Translations under genes and position numbers: made by a program
From: Flavobacterium sp. UBA6721
GTDB lineage: Bacteria > Bacteroidota > Bacteroidia > Flavobacteriales > Flavobacteriaceae
Length of the DNA: 64,000 bases
NCBI GenBank assembly: GCA_002454195.1
Contig: DKIJ01000011.1
Coordinates: 1 to 64,000, forward strand
Direction: 5' to 3'
The notes under the pieces: generated by a model
What the model was told of the DNA's origin: nothing
The model's input: the letters and a program-made list of their open reading frames with translations, nothing else
Databases searched by the model: none
In this document: positions 1 to 7,897 of the stretch, piece after piece
Layout: each line of letters opens with the position of its first letter
Position numbering within the stretch: position 1 is the first letter of the stretch

Positions 1-28
1 AACTATTTTTGACTATTAAACCTAAAAA

Positions 29-60
29 AAACAGCTTCTGTTAACTAAGCTGTTTTTTTA
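29..60 (-). terminator. Intrinsic terminator overlapping the GT9 stop codon
   Basis: A hairpin with arms AAACAGCTT / AAGCTGTTT is followed by a T-run on both strands. The stop codon of the minus-strand glycosyltransferase gene (41-43) lies in the loop, so the gene ends inside its own terminator. It could also end transcription coming from the left. Confidence 0.8.
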
Positions 61-1084
61 CAATTTCAATTATTGCATCAAGATTCGTAACATTGGTATC
101 AATTGCAATGCTGTTGTTGCCGTAAGGCTCATATTTTTCTGGGATAGTTACTGAAAATAAACCTAAAACTGGAGTTTGAGATGCGCAAGCCAGATGCATT
201 ATTCCGCTATCGGCACCTATGAAAACTTCAGTTTTAGCGATAAATGCGGCAATTTCACGAACGTCTTTACTGTAAAAGGATGGTGCTTTAAAACCTATTT
301 GAGATACATTTTCAACCGGTAATACTTCGACGATATTATAATCTGGGAAAGTGGTAAGCAATTTTTCATACACTGGATTCCACCATTCAGGGGGATAGCA
401 TTTTGCACCAGTCGCAAATGTAAAAATAGCGATGGTTTTCTTGTCGTTAGGAACTATTGCATCCAATGTAGCTTTGGCATCCTGAAGCTCTTTATCACTA
501 AGTTTAATGTTAATAGTTGGCACTTCTTTAGTTTGATTTACAAAACCAAGTTGGCCCAAATAATGGCGTAATTCATATACAGGATATTTAGCCATGTGAT
601 TGTAATCCGGATGGGATTTTATAATGGCTTCGTTTAATTCCCCAAACAATTTATAATTGGCGTTCGCAAATTGAGTTGATAAACGTCCAGACGAAGAACC
701 TTTATCGATATTGATTACTAAGTCATATTTCTTTTGTTTGATTTTAAACCAAACTTTTATGTAATTGATAATATCGCTAAAAGGTTTTCTAGGTAAAACA
801 ATAAAATTTTCTACAGAAGAATAGTTTTTAAAAACAATGGGACCTAAACCTCCTTTGATAAAAATATCAATTTTACAATCCGGAAAGGTATTGTTAATTT
901 CTTGAACTAGAGGAGTGATAAGAAGTAAATTTCCAAGACGGTGATTAGGACGTGATATTAAAATATTTTTAAAATCTACCTTGGAATGGGTATCAATAGT
1001 ATTGAATTTTGTGCTTCCAATATTTTTGGTTAAAGTACGCGTAACTTTTCTTCTTACCTTATTAATTTCTGTTTTAAAGCTCAT
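41..1084 (-). CDS. Glycosyltransferase family 9 (heptosyltransferase-like)
   Basis: A 347-residue protein of the ADP-heptose:LPS heptosyltransferase family (GT9), which adds sugars to lipopolysaccharide on the cytoplasmic face of the inner membrane. The N-terminal domain has the acceptor-side motif RPNHRLGN (about residues 45-52). The C-terminal domain has the GT9 nucleotide-sugar site GADSGIMHLA (290-299). Its length is normal for the family. The first 40 residues are basic and lack a signal peptide, as expected for a peripheral membrane enzyme. It is the last gene before a terminator and the next gene upstream is 159 bp away, so it is probably monocistronic. The sugar donor cannot be read from the sequence; Bacteroidota GT9 enzymes do not all use heptose. 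Confidence 0.85.
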   Translation of the reverse strand: MSFKTEINKVRRKVTRTLTKNIGSTKFNTIDTHSKVDFKNILISRPNHRLGNLLLITPLVQEINNTFPDCKIDIFIKGGLGPIVFKNYSSVENFIVLPRKPFSDIINYIKVWFKIKQKKYDLVINIDKGSSSGRLSTQFANANYKLFGELNEAIIKSHPDYNHMAKYPVYELRHYLGQLGFVNQTKEVPTINIKLSDKELQDAKATLDAIVPNDKKTIAIFTFATGAKCYPPEWWNPVYEKLLTTFPDYNIVEVLPVENVSQIGFKAPSFYSKDVREIAAFIAKTEVFIGADSGIMHLACASQTPVLGLFSVTIPEKYEPYGNNSIAIDTNVTNLDAIIEIVKKQLS

Positions 1085-1243
1085 TTGTTTTTTTATAAAG
1101 CGGTGAAATTACTATAATCACCAAATAGTTACATAAATATAAGGATTACGATTCCTTTTTTTAACAAATCAATTTGTTTTTTTAAGAAAATTCTACTGAA
1201 CAAGAAGGTATTATAGGTTTATTTACAATGAGTTGGTAGGTTC

Positions 1244-2524
1244 CTATTCTTTCTCATTTTCTTCAATATCTTTAGTTAAATCTAAATTTCTAAACGATTT
1301 TGAACCCAAGGCGGTGATAATGACAACTAGTAAAGTCATACTTCCTCCAAAAACGACAGCGGTAACCGTTCCCATTAATTTGGCAGTAAGTCCACTTTCA
1401 AAAGCACCTAATTCATTAGAAGAGCCTACAAACATGGAATTTACCGCAGAAACTCTTCCACGCATATGATCTGGTGTTTTTAATTGTAAAATAGTTTGAC
1501 GTATCACCACCGAAATTCCGTCAAAAACACCACTAAAAAATAAAGCAAAAAGCGAAATCCAAAAGTAAGTAGAAAGTCCAAAAACGATGATGCAAACACC
1601 AAATCCAAAAATAGCTCCCAATAATTTTATTCCTGCATTTTTACTTAAAGGGACATAAGCTGTGACAAGCATTGTTAGAAAAGCACCCACTGCTGGAGCG
1701 GCTCTTAAAAAACCAAAACCTTCAGGTCCTACTTTCAATATATCTTGGGCAAAAACAGGTAATAAAGCAATGGCACCACCAAAAAGTACCGCAACCATAT
1801 CCAATGTTATGGCTCCTAAAACGGTTTTATTGTTAAAAACAAACTTGATTCCTTCACTCAAACTTTTCATTACGGCTTCTCCAATTTTAGGATTCAATAT
1901 TGGTTTTTCACTAATTTGAGTTAAGGCTAATAATCCCATTACAGAACAGGCAAAAACCAAACACAAGGACCAATGAACTCCCATTAAAGTAATCGAAAAT
2001 CCGGCTACAGCCGGCCCAATTACCGAACCAATTTGCCAAACAGTACTACTCCAAGTAGCCGCATTTGGATATACTTTTTTTGGAACTACTAAAGATAAAA
2101 GTGAAAAAATAGTAGGGCCTAAAAAGGCTCTCAAAAGTCCACCTAGGAAAACTAGAAAATAAATAGAATATAAAATAAACGTATTGGATAGCCCATTTAC
2201 CACCGCTGGCCAAGTTAATAGGAATAGACCAAAGCTTATAATTGAGAAACCAAAAATACATTTCATCAGTAGTCCTTTTTTCTCTTTTTGGTCTACAATA
2301 TGTCCTGCAAAAAGGGCTAATGATACGGCAGGAATAACTTCCATAAGCCCAATTATTCCTAGCGAAAGAGCATCTTTTGTTAAACTATAAACCTGCCATT
2401 CGATAACAATAAATTGCATGGACCAGGCAAATACCATAGCAAAACGCATGAATAAAAAGGTGTTGAATTCTTTGTAGCGCAAGGCTGCATAGGGATCTTT
2501 TTTATCTCTTTTTTTAGAAGTCAT
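1244..2524 (-). CDS. MFS transporter
   Basis: A 426-residue major facilitator superfamily permease with about twelve hydrophobic spans and charged cytoplasmic loops, including KEKKGLLMK between spans 2 and 3 and the repeat-like MRGRVSAVNSMFVG near residue 355, which is typical of the enterobactin-exporter-like (MFS_3) group. It probably exports small molecules; the substrate is unknown. Its ATG overlaps the stop codon of recJ (TAATG, shared base 2524), so the two genes are translationally coupled and co-transcribed in the order recJ then MFS. The C-terminus ends in an acidic, soluble tail. Confidence 0.85.
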   Translation of the reverse strand: MTSKKRDKKDPYAALRYKEFNTFLFMRFAMVFAWSMQFIVIEWQVYSLTKDALSLGIIGLMEVIPAVSLALFAGHIVDQKEKKGLLMKCIFGFSIISFGLFLLTWPAVVNGLSNTFILYSIYFLVFLGGLLRAFLGPTIFSLLSLVVPKKVYPNAATWSSTVWQIGSVIGPAVAGFSITLMGVHWSLCLVFACSVMGLLALTQISEKPILNPKIGEAVMKSLSEGIKFVFNNKTVLGAITLDMVAVLFGGAIALLPVFAQDILKVGPEGFGFLRAAPAVGAFLTMLVTAYVPLSKNAGIKLLGAIFGFGVCIIVFGLSTYFWISLFALFFSGVFDGISVVIRQTILQLKTPDHMRGRVSAVNSMFVGSSNELGAFESGLTAKLMGTVTAVVFGGSMTLLVVIITALGSKSFRNLDLTKDIEENEKE

Positions 2525-4212
2525 TATTGAATGCTTTTAAGTCGTAATTGTGTTGAAACTTTTCCATTCCATTCGTTTTCATCTATGCAATAGGCAATTT
2601 GAAATGGTTTTTGATGGGTTGTTAAATCAATTTTGTTTCCTAATCCAAAACCAATTGCAGCTATTCCCTCCGATTGGTTTTGTTTCACAAAAAGTTTCAA
2701 ATGTTCTTCTTCTGAACCAATTTTTTTTCCATAACCAGTGTCAATGACATTTTTAGTCAAAAATACAGGAGTCATATTCATTGGTCCAAAAGGTTCGAAT
2801 TGTTTTAAGATTCGGCAAAGTTTAGGTGTGATGTCCGAAAAGTTGATTTCAGCATCAATTTCTACTTCAGGAATTAATTGGTCAGGATGAATTGTTTTTT
2901 GTACTTGTAATTCAAAAGCTTCTTTAAAAGCAGCATAATTTTCTTCTTTTAAAGTCATTCCGGCTGCATACATGTGTCCGCCAAATTGTTCCAAATGCTC
3001 TGAACAGGCTTCCAAAGCATTATAAACATCGAATCCTTTCACCGATCGGGCAGAAGCTGCGTATTTGTCGCCACTTTTGGTGAAAACTAGCGTCGGACGA
3101 TAATAGGTTTCGATTAATCGGGAAGCCACAATTCCGATAACGCCTTTGTGCCAATCTTCTTGGTAAACAACGGTTGTAAATCGGTTTTGTTCTTGGTTTC
3201 TTTCAATCTGGTCAAAGGCTTCTTTGGTTATTTGTTTGTCTAAGTCTTTTCTATCAGCATTGTATTTTTCGATTTCGGAAGCAAATTGCTGTGCTTGCTC
3301 AAAATCAAATTCGCTGAGTAATTTTACCGCATGATTCCCGTGTTTAATGCGTCCTGCGGCATTAATTCGAGGGGCAACAATAAAAACAACATCTGTGATG
3401 TCTAATGTTTGTTTTTTAACCTGATGAATTAAAGCTTTAATTCCAGGTCTTGGGCTATTATTAATAACTTGTAAACCAAAATAAGCTAAAACACGGTTTT
3501 CGCCAGTGATAGGTACAATATCAGCAGCAATGGCTGTGGCAACCAAGTCAAGATACGGGACTAAATCTTCAATAGTTTGCTCTCTGTTACTACCCAATGC
3601 CTGAATGAGTTTGAATCCTACACCACAACCACATAATTCGTCATAAGGATAGTGGCAATCTTCTCTTTTTGGATCGAGAATGGCTACGGCATCGGGTAAT
3701 GTGTCTCCTGGTCGGTGGTGGTCGCAAATAATGAAATCAATATTCCTTTCTTTGGCGTAAGCTACATGATCAATGGATTTGATACCGCAATCCAGCGCAA
3801 TAATTAGAGTAAATTCATTATCATCGGCAAAGTCAATTCCTTTGAAGGAAACTCCGTAACCTTCGTCATATCGATCCGGAATATAAGTAGCTACATTAGG
3901 GTAAAAGCTTCTTAAGTACGAAGAAACTAATGAAACCGCCGTTGTACCATCTACATCGTAATCACCAAAAACCAGAATGCGTTCCTCGTTTTCGATGGCC
4001 TTTTCGATGCGGGCAATCGCCTTGTCCATATCTTTCATCAGATAAGGATCGTGTAAATGATCTAAGGAAGGGCGAAAAAAACGTTTGGCGTCTTCAAAAG
4101 TTTCAATGCCGCGTTGTACTAACAATTGGGCAACAAAATCTTCAACGTTTAGAGCTTGAGCCAAATGTTTGATTTTATCTTCCGATGGTTTGGGTTTTAG
4201 TGTCCAACGCAT
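2524..4212 (-). CDS. recJ: Single-stranded-DNA-specific exonuclease RecJ
   Basis: A 562-residue DHH-family 5'-3' single-strand DNA exonuclease acting in recombination, base-excision and mismatch repair. Visible motifs are GDYDVDG (83-89), DCGIKS, CDHH (163-166), GCGVGFKLI, and the DHHA1-domain region with APRINAAGRIKHG and the GGH motif (QFGGHMYAAG), followed by the C-terminal OB-like domain with FEPFGPMN. The length matches other Bacteroidota RecJ proteins. All catalytic Asp/His motifs are present. It is first in a two-gene unit with the MFS gene, which it overlaps by one base. An interspersed palindrome lies just upstream at 4231-4286. Confidence 0.95.
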   Translation of the reverse strand: MRWTLKPKPSEDKIKHLAQALNVEDFVAQLLVQRGIETFEDAKRFFRPSLDHLHDPYLMKDMDKAIARIEKAIENEERILVFGDYDVDGTTAVSLVSSYLRSFYPNVATYIPDRYDEGYGVSFKGIDFADDNEFTLIIALDCGIKSIDHVAYAKERNIDFIICDHHRPGDTLPDAVAILDPKREDCHYPYDELCGCGVGFKLIQALGSNREQTIEDLVPYLDLVATAIAADIVPITGENRVLAYFGLQVINNSPRPGIKALIHQVKKQTLDITDVVFIVAPRINAAGRIKHGNHAVKLLSEFDFEQAQQFASEIEKYNADRKDLDKQITKEAFDQIERNQEQNRFTTVVYQEDWHKGVIGIVASRLIETYYRPTLVFTKSGDKYAASARSVKGFDVYNALEACSEHLEQFGGHMYAAGMTLKEENYAAFKEAFELQVQKTIHPDQLIPEVEIDAEINFSDITPKLCRILKQFEPFGPMNMTPVFLTKNVIDTGYGKKIGSEEEHLKLFVKQNQSEGIAAIGFGLGNKIDLTTHQKPFQIAYCIDENEWNGKVSTQLRLKSIQ

Positions 4213-4230
4213 TTGATTTGTGATTTTTTT

Positions 4231-4286
4231 GTCAAATCGAGCGAAGTCGAGATTTTTTTTGGCTTTTGACTTCGCTCAAGCAGACA
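4231..4286. repeat. Interspersed palindrome, GAGCGAAGTCGAG type (left copy)
   Basis: The element contains ATCGAGCGAAGTCGAG and, after a T-rich spacer, the inverse GACTTCGCTC. A related palindrome sits at 4661-4718, so the HopJ-like gene is bracketed. Elements with this core are familiar intergenic repeats in Flavobacteriaceae; no protein is encoded. Confidence 0.6.
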
Positions 4287-4295
4287 GCAGTTTTT

Positions 4296-4640
4296 TTATT
4301 TTAATTCTAAAGCAGTACCTTCAAATTGGATTCCGTTCCAACCGTGAACCATAAAGTTTCTGATATTTTGGTGGTTTGTTCCTTCTGGATCGCCTAAAAC
4401 TTCATCACGGTAAAAAGCACCAAAACAAGCCAAAGTTTCATCTTGAGATAAGTTTTGTAATTGAGCAAAAGCAAATAATTTGCAAGAACCGGAGTTAGTT
4501 CCGGCAGCGTTATGTGTATTTCCGTTTTGGAAAGCTGTTGGAGTAAATTCGTAGTTCGCTTCGATTACTTCAATAGTTTCAGGGAAAGTAATTGTTTCTG
4601 GTGTTTGTTTTAATTTTTCTAAAAAAGTTTGGATATTCAT
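4296..4640 (-). CDS. HopJ type III effector family protein
   Basis: A 114-residue soluble protein matching the HopJ family (named after a Pseudomonas syringae protein, but widespread in free-living bacteria). Family features visible are the conserved FTPTAFQNG, the NTHNAAGTNSGSCKLFAFA stretch, and the C-terminal FYRDEVLGDPEGTNHQNIRNFM with GWNGI. There is no secretion signal and no type III system in the window, so an effector role is unlikely. The biochemical function is unknown. The gene stands alone between two related palindromic repeats. Confidence 0.8.
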   Translation of the reverse strand: MNIQTFLEKLKQTPETITFPETIEVIEANYEFTPTAFQNGNTHNAAGTNSGSCKLFAFAQLQNLSQDETLACFGAFYRDEVLGDPEGTNHQNIRNFMVHGWNGIQFEGTALELK

Positions 4641-4660
4641 GAGTTGTATATAATTTTTTT

Positions 4661-4718
4661 TGTCAGTTCGAGCGAAGTCGCGAACTCACTTAGCATCTCG
4701 ACTTCGCTAGATGTGACA
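4661..4718. repeat. Interspersed palindrome, GAGCGAAGTCG type (right copy)
   Basis: An imperfect palindrome running from TGTCAGTTCGAGCGAAGTCG to CGACTTCGCTAGATGTGACA, with outer arms TGTCA/TGACA. It shares its core with the copy at 4231-4286. It lies between rsmI and the HopJ-like gene and may form a hairpin in the transcript. Confidence 0.6.
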
Positions 4719-4740
4719 AAACGAGATTAAGTGATTAGTT

Positions 4741-5457
4741 CTATTCTTCGTCTTTTTGAAATTTATTTTTCTTGGCTTCTTTTACAATAGTTTTTCCAGC
4801 TACGACCACTACAATTTCGCCACGTGGAGCTGTTTTTTCAAAGTGAGCCAAAACTTCTTTAGCAGTTCCTCTTCTGTTTTCTTCGTGTAGTTTAGAAAGT
4901 TCTCTGGAGACACATATTTGTCGGTCTTCGCCAAAATAAGTTATAAATTCGGCTAGTGTTTTTGCTAATTTATGTGGAGAAACATAGATAATCATCGTTC
5001 TGGTTTCTTCGGCTAGTTCTAAATAGCGGGTTTGACGTCCTTTTTTTTCCGGAAGAAAACCTTCGAAAACAAATTTGTCATTAGGCAAACCACTATTCAC
5101 TAAAGCGGGTACAAAAGCCGTTGCTCCTGGAAGGCATTCTACAGCAATTCCATTTTCAACACAGGCGCGGGTAAGCAGAAAACCAGGATCGGAAATTGCA
5201 GGTGTTCCCGCATCCGAAATCAAAGCGATGTTTTCGCCAGCCTTGAGTCGTGCAATAACGTTCTCTATGGTTTTGTGTTCATTATGCATGTGATGACTAT
5301 GCATATGCGTGCTAATCTCAAAATGTTTGAGGAGTTTTCCACTGGTACGAGTATCTTCGGCTAGAATCAAGTCGACTTCTTTTAGAATCCTTATGGCTCT
5401 AAAAGTCATGTCTTCGAGATTGCCTATGGGCGTGGGAACGATATATAATTTAGACAT
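4741..5457 (-). CDS. rsmI: 16S rRNA (cytidine(1402)-2'-O)-methyltransferase RsmI
   Basis: A 238-residue SAM-dependent methyltransferase of the tetrapyrrole-methylase fold that 2'-O-methylates C1402 of 16S rRNA in the decoding centre. Visible motifs are the N-terminal LYIVPTPIGNLEDMT (4-18), the AEDTRTSGKLL segment, and the family signature SDAGTPAISDPG (81-92), followed by PGATAFVPALVNSGLP and the C-terminal RELSKLHEE / RGEIVVVVAG. The length is close to the usual size of the core domain, slightly shorter than the E. coli enzyme at its C-terminus. It ends in a lysine-rich tail. Confidence 0.95.
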   Translation of the reverse strand: MSKLYIVPTPIGNLEDMTFRAIRILKEVDLILAEDTRTSGKLLKHFEISTHMHSHHMHNEHKTIENVIARLKAGENIALISDAGTPAISDPGFLLTRACVENGIAVECLPGATAFVPALVNSGLPNDKFVFEGFLPEKKGRQTRYLELAEETRTMIIYVSPHKLAKTLAEFITYFGEDRQICVSRELSKLHEENRRGTAKEVLAHFEKTAPRGEIVVVVAGKTIVKEAKKNKFQKDEE

Positions 5458-5480
5458 AAATTAGTTAGTGTTCAGTTGTT

Positions 5481-6524
5481 TTAAAGGAATTTTTTCTCAA
5501 TAATTTCCATAAAACGTTCTTCGTACTCTTCTTTTCCTTCCCAGTTGTTGTAATCTGGTTTCACCATATCATCAATAAAACTCTTGGTTTCATAATAATT
5601 ATCAAAAGTGATGATTTGGTTCATAACACGAATGTAATCTTCGTTGCTATTGCCAAAAAGATGTTTTACAAAAGCAATTCGGTCATTCAAATCGATTTCG
5701 ATTCCTTTTGAAAATTTATCGTTCAAAGTAACCGTTTTTGCACTTGGTTTTTCTGCTGTCTCTACCGCTTTTTCAATAGGAGTTTCTTCTATTATTTCCG
5801 TTTTTTCTTCTTTATTTTCAATAGGTTCAGCAGCTTCAAAAACAATTTCTTTAGTTACTTCTGCTGGAACATCATCTACTTTTACAAATTCCGGTTCACT
5901 ATAGTCTAAACCTAATAAATCTTCAAATGAAATTTGTAGTGGTTCTGGTCTTTTTGTTTCTTCGATTTCGGGTGCTTCAGTTAGTTCAAAAGCAGCCTTA
6001 AAAGAAGGAACTTCAACTTCTTCCTCTTCTTCGGTTTCTTCCTCGATTACGGCTTCTTCTTCATTGAATTCTATTTCATTTTCTTCGATTGCTTCTTCTT
6101 CATCCGAGATTAGATCTTCCTCTTCTTCCTCTGTTTCTTCAACTTCAGCTTCAGCTATAGGTTCCTCTTGAATGGTTTCTTCTACGGGGCTAACTATTTC
6201 GGCTTCTTTTTCTTCTACAATTGCCGCAACTGCTTCTTCGGTTTTTGTTTCTGGAAAAATATTGCTTTCCGTCATTTCGATTACAGTTTCTACTGGCAAA
6301 GTTGCTTCTTTGTCGTAGAATTCTTCAATCTCTTTTTCTATTTCGCTGTAGTTTCCAATAGTAGGTTTTACTTCGCCGTAATTTTTTTCAATAAATTTTA
6401 AAACAGACAGCTTTTCATATAGTTTTTGGGTTTCCAAATACAATTGATTAACATCAGATTTATCTTTTAATTGTAAAATTCTGTGTGCGATGCTAATTAA
6501 GTCGGCTTCTAATTTTTTTTTCAT
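5481..6524 (-). CDS. Acidic, Glu-rich hypothetical protein
   Basis: A 347-residue soluble protein that I cannot assign to a function. Residues 1-75 form a helical N-terminal region (LISIAHRILQLKDKSDVNQLYLETQKLYEKL). A long low-complexity acidic stretch follows, about residues 100-250, with runs such as EVEETEEEEEDLISDEEEA. A conserved-looking C-terminal segment of about 80 residues (LNDKFSKGIEIDLNDRIAFVKHLF through the aromatic DYNNWEGKEEYEERFMEII) resembles proteins found next to rsmI and tdk in other flavobacteria. There is no signal peptide or membrane span. The gene is 23 bp upstream of rsmI on the same strand, so the two are probably co-transcribed, and it is divergent from tdk. Confidence 0.75.
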   Translation of the reverse strand: MKKKLEADLISIAHRILQLKDKSDVNQLYLETQKLYEKLSVLKFIEKNYGEVKPTIGNYSEIEKEIEEFYDKEATLPVETVIEMTESNIFPETKTEEAVAAIVEEKEAEIVSPVEETIQEEPIAEAEVEETEEEEEDLISDEEEAIEENEIEFNEEEAVIEEETEEEEEVEVPSFKAAFELTEAPEIEETKRPEPLQISFEDLLGLDYSEPEFVKVDDVPAEVTKEIVFEAAEPIENKEEKTEIIEETPIEKAVETAEKPSAKTVTLNDKFSKGIEIDLNDRIAFVKHLFGNSNEDYIRVMNQIITFDNYYETKSFIDDMVKPDYNNWEGKEEYEERFMEIIEKKFL

Positions 6525-6632
6525 AGTGGTTACGTATTTTGGCGAATGTCTTTTTGTTTATCAGGATTCAAAGGTTTTAAAGAACTGCTTTTAAATAAGT
6601 ACTCATAAACCTTCGAATTGCTAAAAATTTTC

Positions 6633-6640
6633 TACTTTTG
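6633..6640 (+). promoter_or_regulatory. Candidate -7 box (TACTTTTG) upstream of tdk
   Basis: TACTTTTG matches the Bacteroidota -7 consensus TAnnTTTG exactly. It lies 90 bp before the tdk ATG in the divergent intergenic region. No well-spaced -33 TTG is seen (the nearest is 12 bp away), so the call is tentative. Confidence 0.45.
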
Positions 6641-6729
6641 AGAAAGTGTAAAAGTATAAAATCTTAAACCGATTTTCTGTTTACAAAGTAATAAAAACTA
6701 TTCATTTTTTAAGTTAGGAAAAGTATAAA

Positions 6730-7320
6730 ATGTTTCTCGAAAATACAGTAAATCATAAAGAGCAGTTTGGTTGGATTGAAGTTATTTGCGGTTCCATGTT
6801 TTCGGGTAAAACAGAAGAATTGATTCGCCGATTAAAGAGAGCTCAATTTGCCAAACAAAAAGTTGAAATTTTTAAACCGGAAGTAGATACTCGTTATCAT
6901 CACGATATGGTAGTTTCTCATGATGCTAATGAAATTCGTTCTACACCTGTTCCAGTTGCTGCTAATATTGCGATTTTGGCACAAGGTTGTGATGTAGTTG
7001 GTATTGACGAAGCGCAATTTTTTGATGATGAAATAGTAAGAGTTTGTAATGATTTAGCTAATCAAGGGATAAGAGTTATTGTTGCTGGATTGGATATGGA
7101 TTTTAAAGGGAATCCTTTTGGCCCTATGCCTGCATTGATGGCCACTGCCGAATATGTTACTAAGGTACATGCTGTTTGTACTCGAACAGGAAATCTAGCA
7201 CATTATAGTTTTAGAAAAACTGCCAATGATAAATTAGTTTTGTTAGGAGAAACGGAAGAATATGAACCCCTTAGCCGTGCAGCATATTTTGAAGCTATTC
7301 AGAAAAATCAAGAAGAATAG
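6730..7320 (+). CDS. tdk: Thymidine kinase (type II)
   Basis: A 196-residue cytosolic kinase that phosphorylates thymidine with ATP in nucleotide salvage. The P-loop GSMFSGKT is at 21-28, and the DEAQFF motif (93-98) carries the catalytic Glu. [18 protein letters not shown] is the conserved substrate-side segment, and [11 protein letters not shown] lies near the C-terminus. Of the four zinc-binding cysteines of type II enzymes, only one is recognisable (VCTRTGN), and the positions of the others are replaced. It is the first rightward gene after the acidic protein and is probably monocistronic. Confidence 0.93.
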   Translation: MFLENTVNHKEQFGWIEVICGSMFSGKTEELIRRLKRAQFAKQKVEIFKPEVDTRYHHDMVVSHDANEIRSTPVPVAANIAILAQGCDVVGIDEAQFFDDEIVRVCNDLANQGIRVIVAGLDMDFKGNPFGPMPALMATAEYVTKVHAVCTRTGNLAHYSFRKTANDKLVLLGETEEYEPLSRAAYFEAIQKNQEE

Positions 7321-7397
7321 CATCTTTTTTTTACCCAGATTATAATTCTATAATATTTTGATCAAATCCTGTAACGGTTCTGATAGGCTGTTGCACG

Positions 7398-7405
7398 TAT
7401 CTTTG
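7398..7405 (+). promoter_or_regulatory. Candidate -7 box (TATCTTTG)
   Basis: TATCTTTG matches TAnnTTTG and lies 30 bp before the ATG of the glycine-zipper lipoprotein gene. No clear -33 TTG is seen at the expected distance. Confidence 0.5.
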
Positions 7406-7435
7406 TATAGTATTAATTTTTAAATAGTATAAGTC

Positions 7436-7837
7436 ATGAGATATGTGTATATAATCTTAGCGTCGTTAATGATTGTTTCTTGTAAAAAAACAGAAGCAGC
7501 AGGAGTAACTAAAGATAGTCAGGCAAGTATTGACTCTATGAAAATAGAAATGACCAAACAAAAAGCGATTGATTCAATGAAATTGGAAATGGCTAAACAA
7601 GAAGCAGTTGCGCCTCAGAAAGAGGTAGTTGTAGTTGAACAACAAGCGGCTGTGGCTCCAGCAGAGAAAAAGAAATGGAGCAGCACGGCAAAAGGGGCTG
7701 TTATTGGTGCTGGTGTGGGAGCTGCAACAGGAGCAATCATCAGTAAGAAAAAAGGAGAAGGAGCTATTATTGGTGGTTTAGCTGGTGCAGGTGTAGGTGC
7801 CGGTACCGGAGCCATTATTGATAGTAATAAAGAATAG
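7436..7837 (+). CDS. Glycine-zipper outer-membrane lipoprotein
   Basis: A 133-residue lipoprotein. The signal peptide ends in a lipobox (LMIVSC, Cys16). A tandem duplication of 13 residues follows (IDSMKIEMTKQKA at 32-44, IDSMKLEMAKQEA at 45-57), likely helical. The C-terminal third is a YMGG-like glycine-zipper domain (GAVIGAGVGAATGAII and GGLAGAGVGAGTGAII), seen in small envelope proteins that pack in or against membranes. The exact function is unknown; envelope integrity or stress is the usual context. It has its own promoter-like box and ends at a terminator shared with rpoN. Confidence 0.8.
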   Translation: MRYVYIILASLMIVSCKKTEAAGVTKDSQASIDSMKIEMTKQKAIDSMKLEMAKQEAVAPQKEVVVVEQQAAVAPAEKKKWSSTAKGAVIGAGVGAATGAIISKKKGEGAIIGGLAGAGVGAGTGAIIDSNKE

Positions 7838-7860
7838 TATTTGGTTTTTGTTTATGTTTA

Positions 7861-7897
7861 AAAGGCTGTTTTGAATTTTCAAAACAGCCTTTTTTTA
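7861..7897. terminator. Bidirectional terminator between lipoprotein gene and rpoN
   Basis: Arms AAAGGCTGTTTT / AAAACAGCCTTT with a short loop, flanked by a T-run on the right. It sits between two converging genes, directly against the rpoN stop codon at 7898. Confidence 0.85.
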
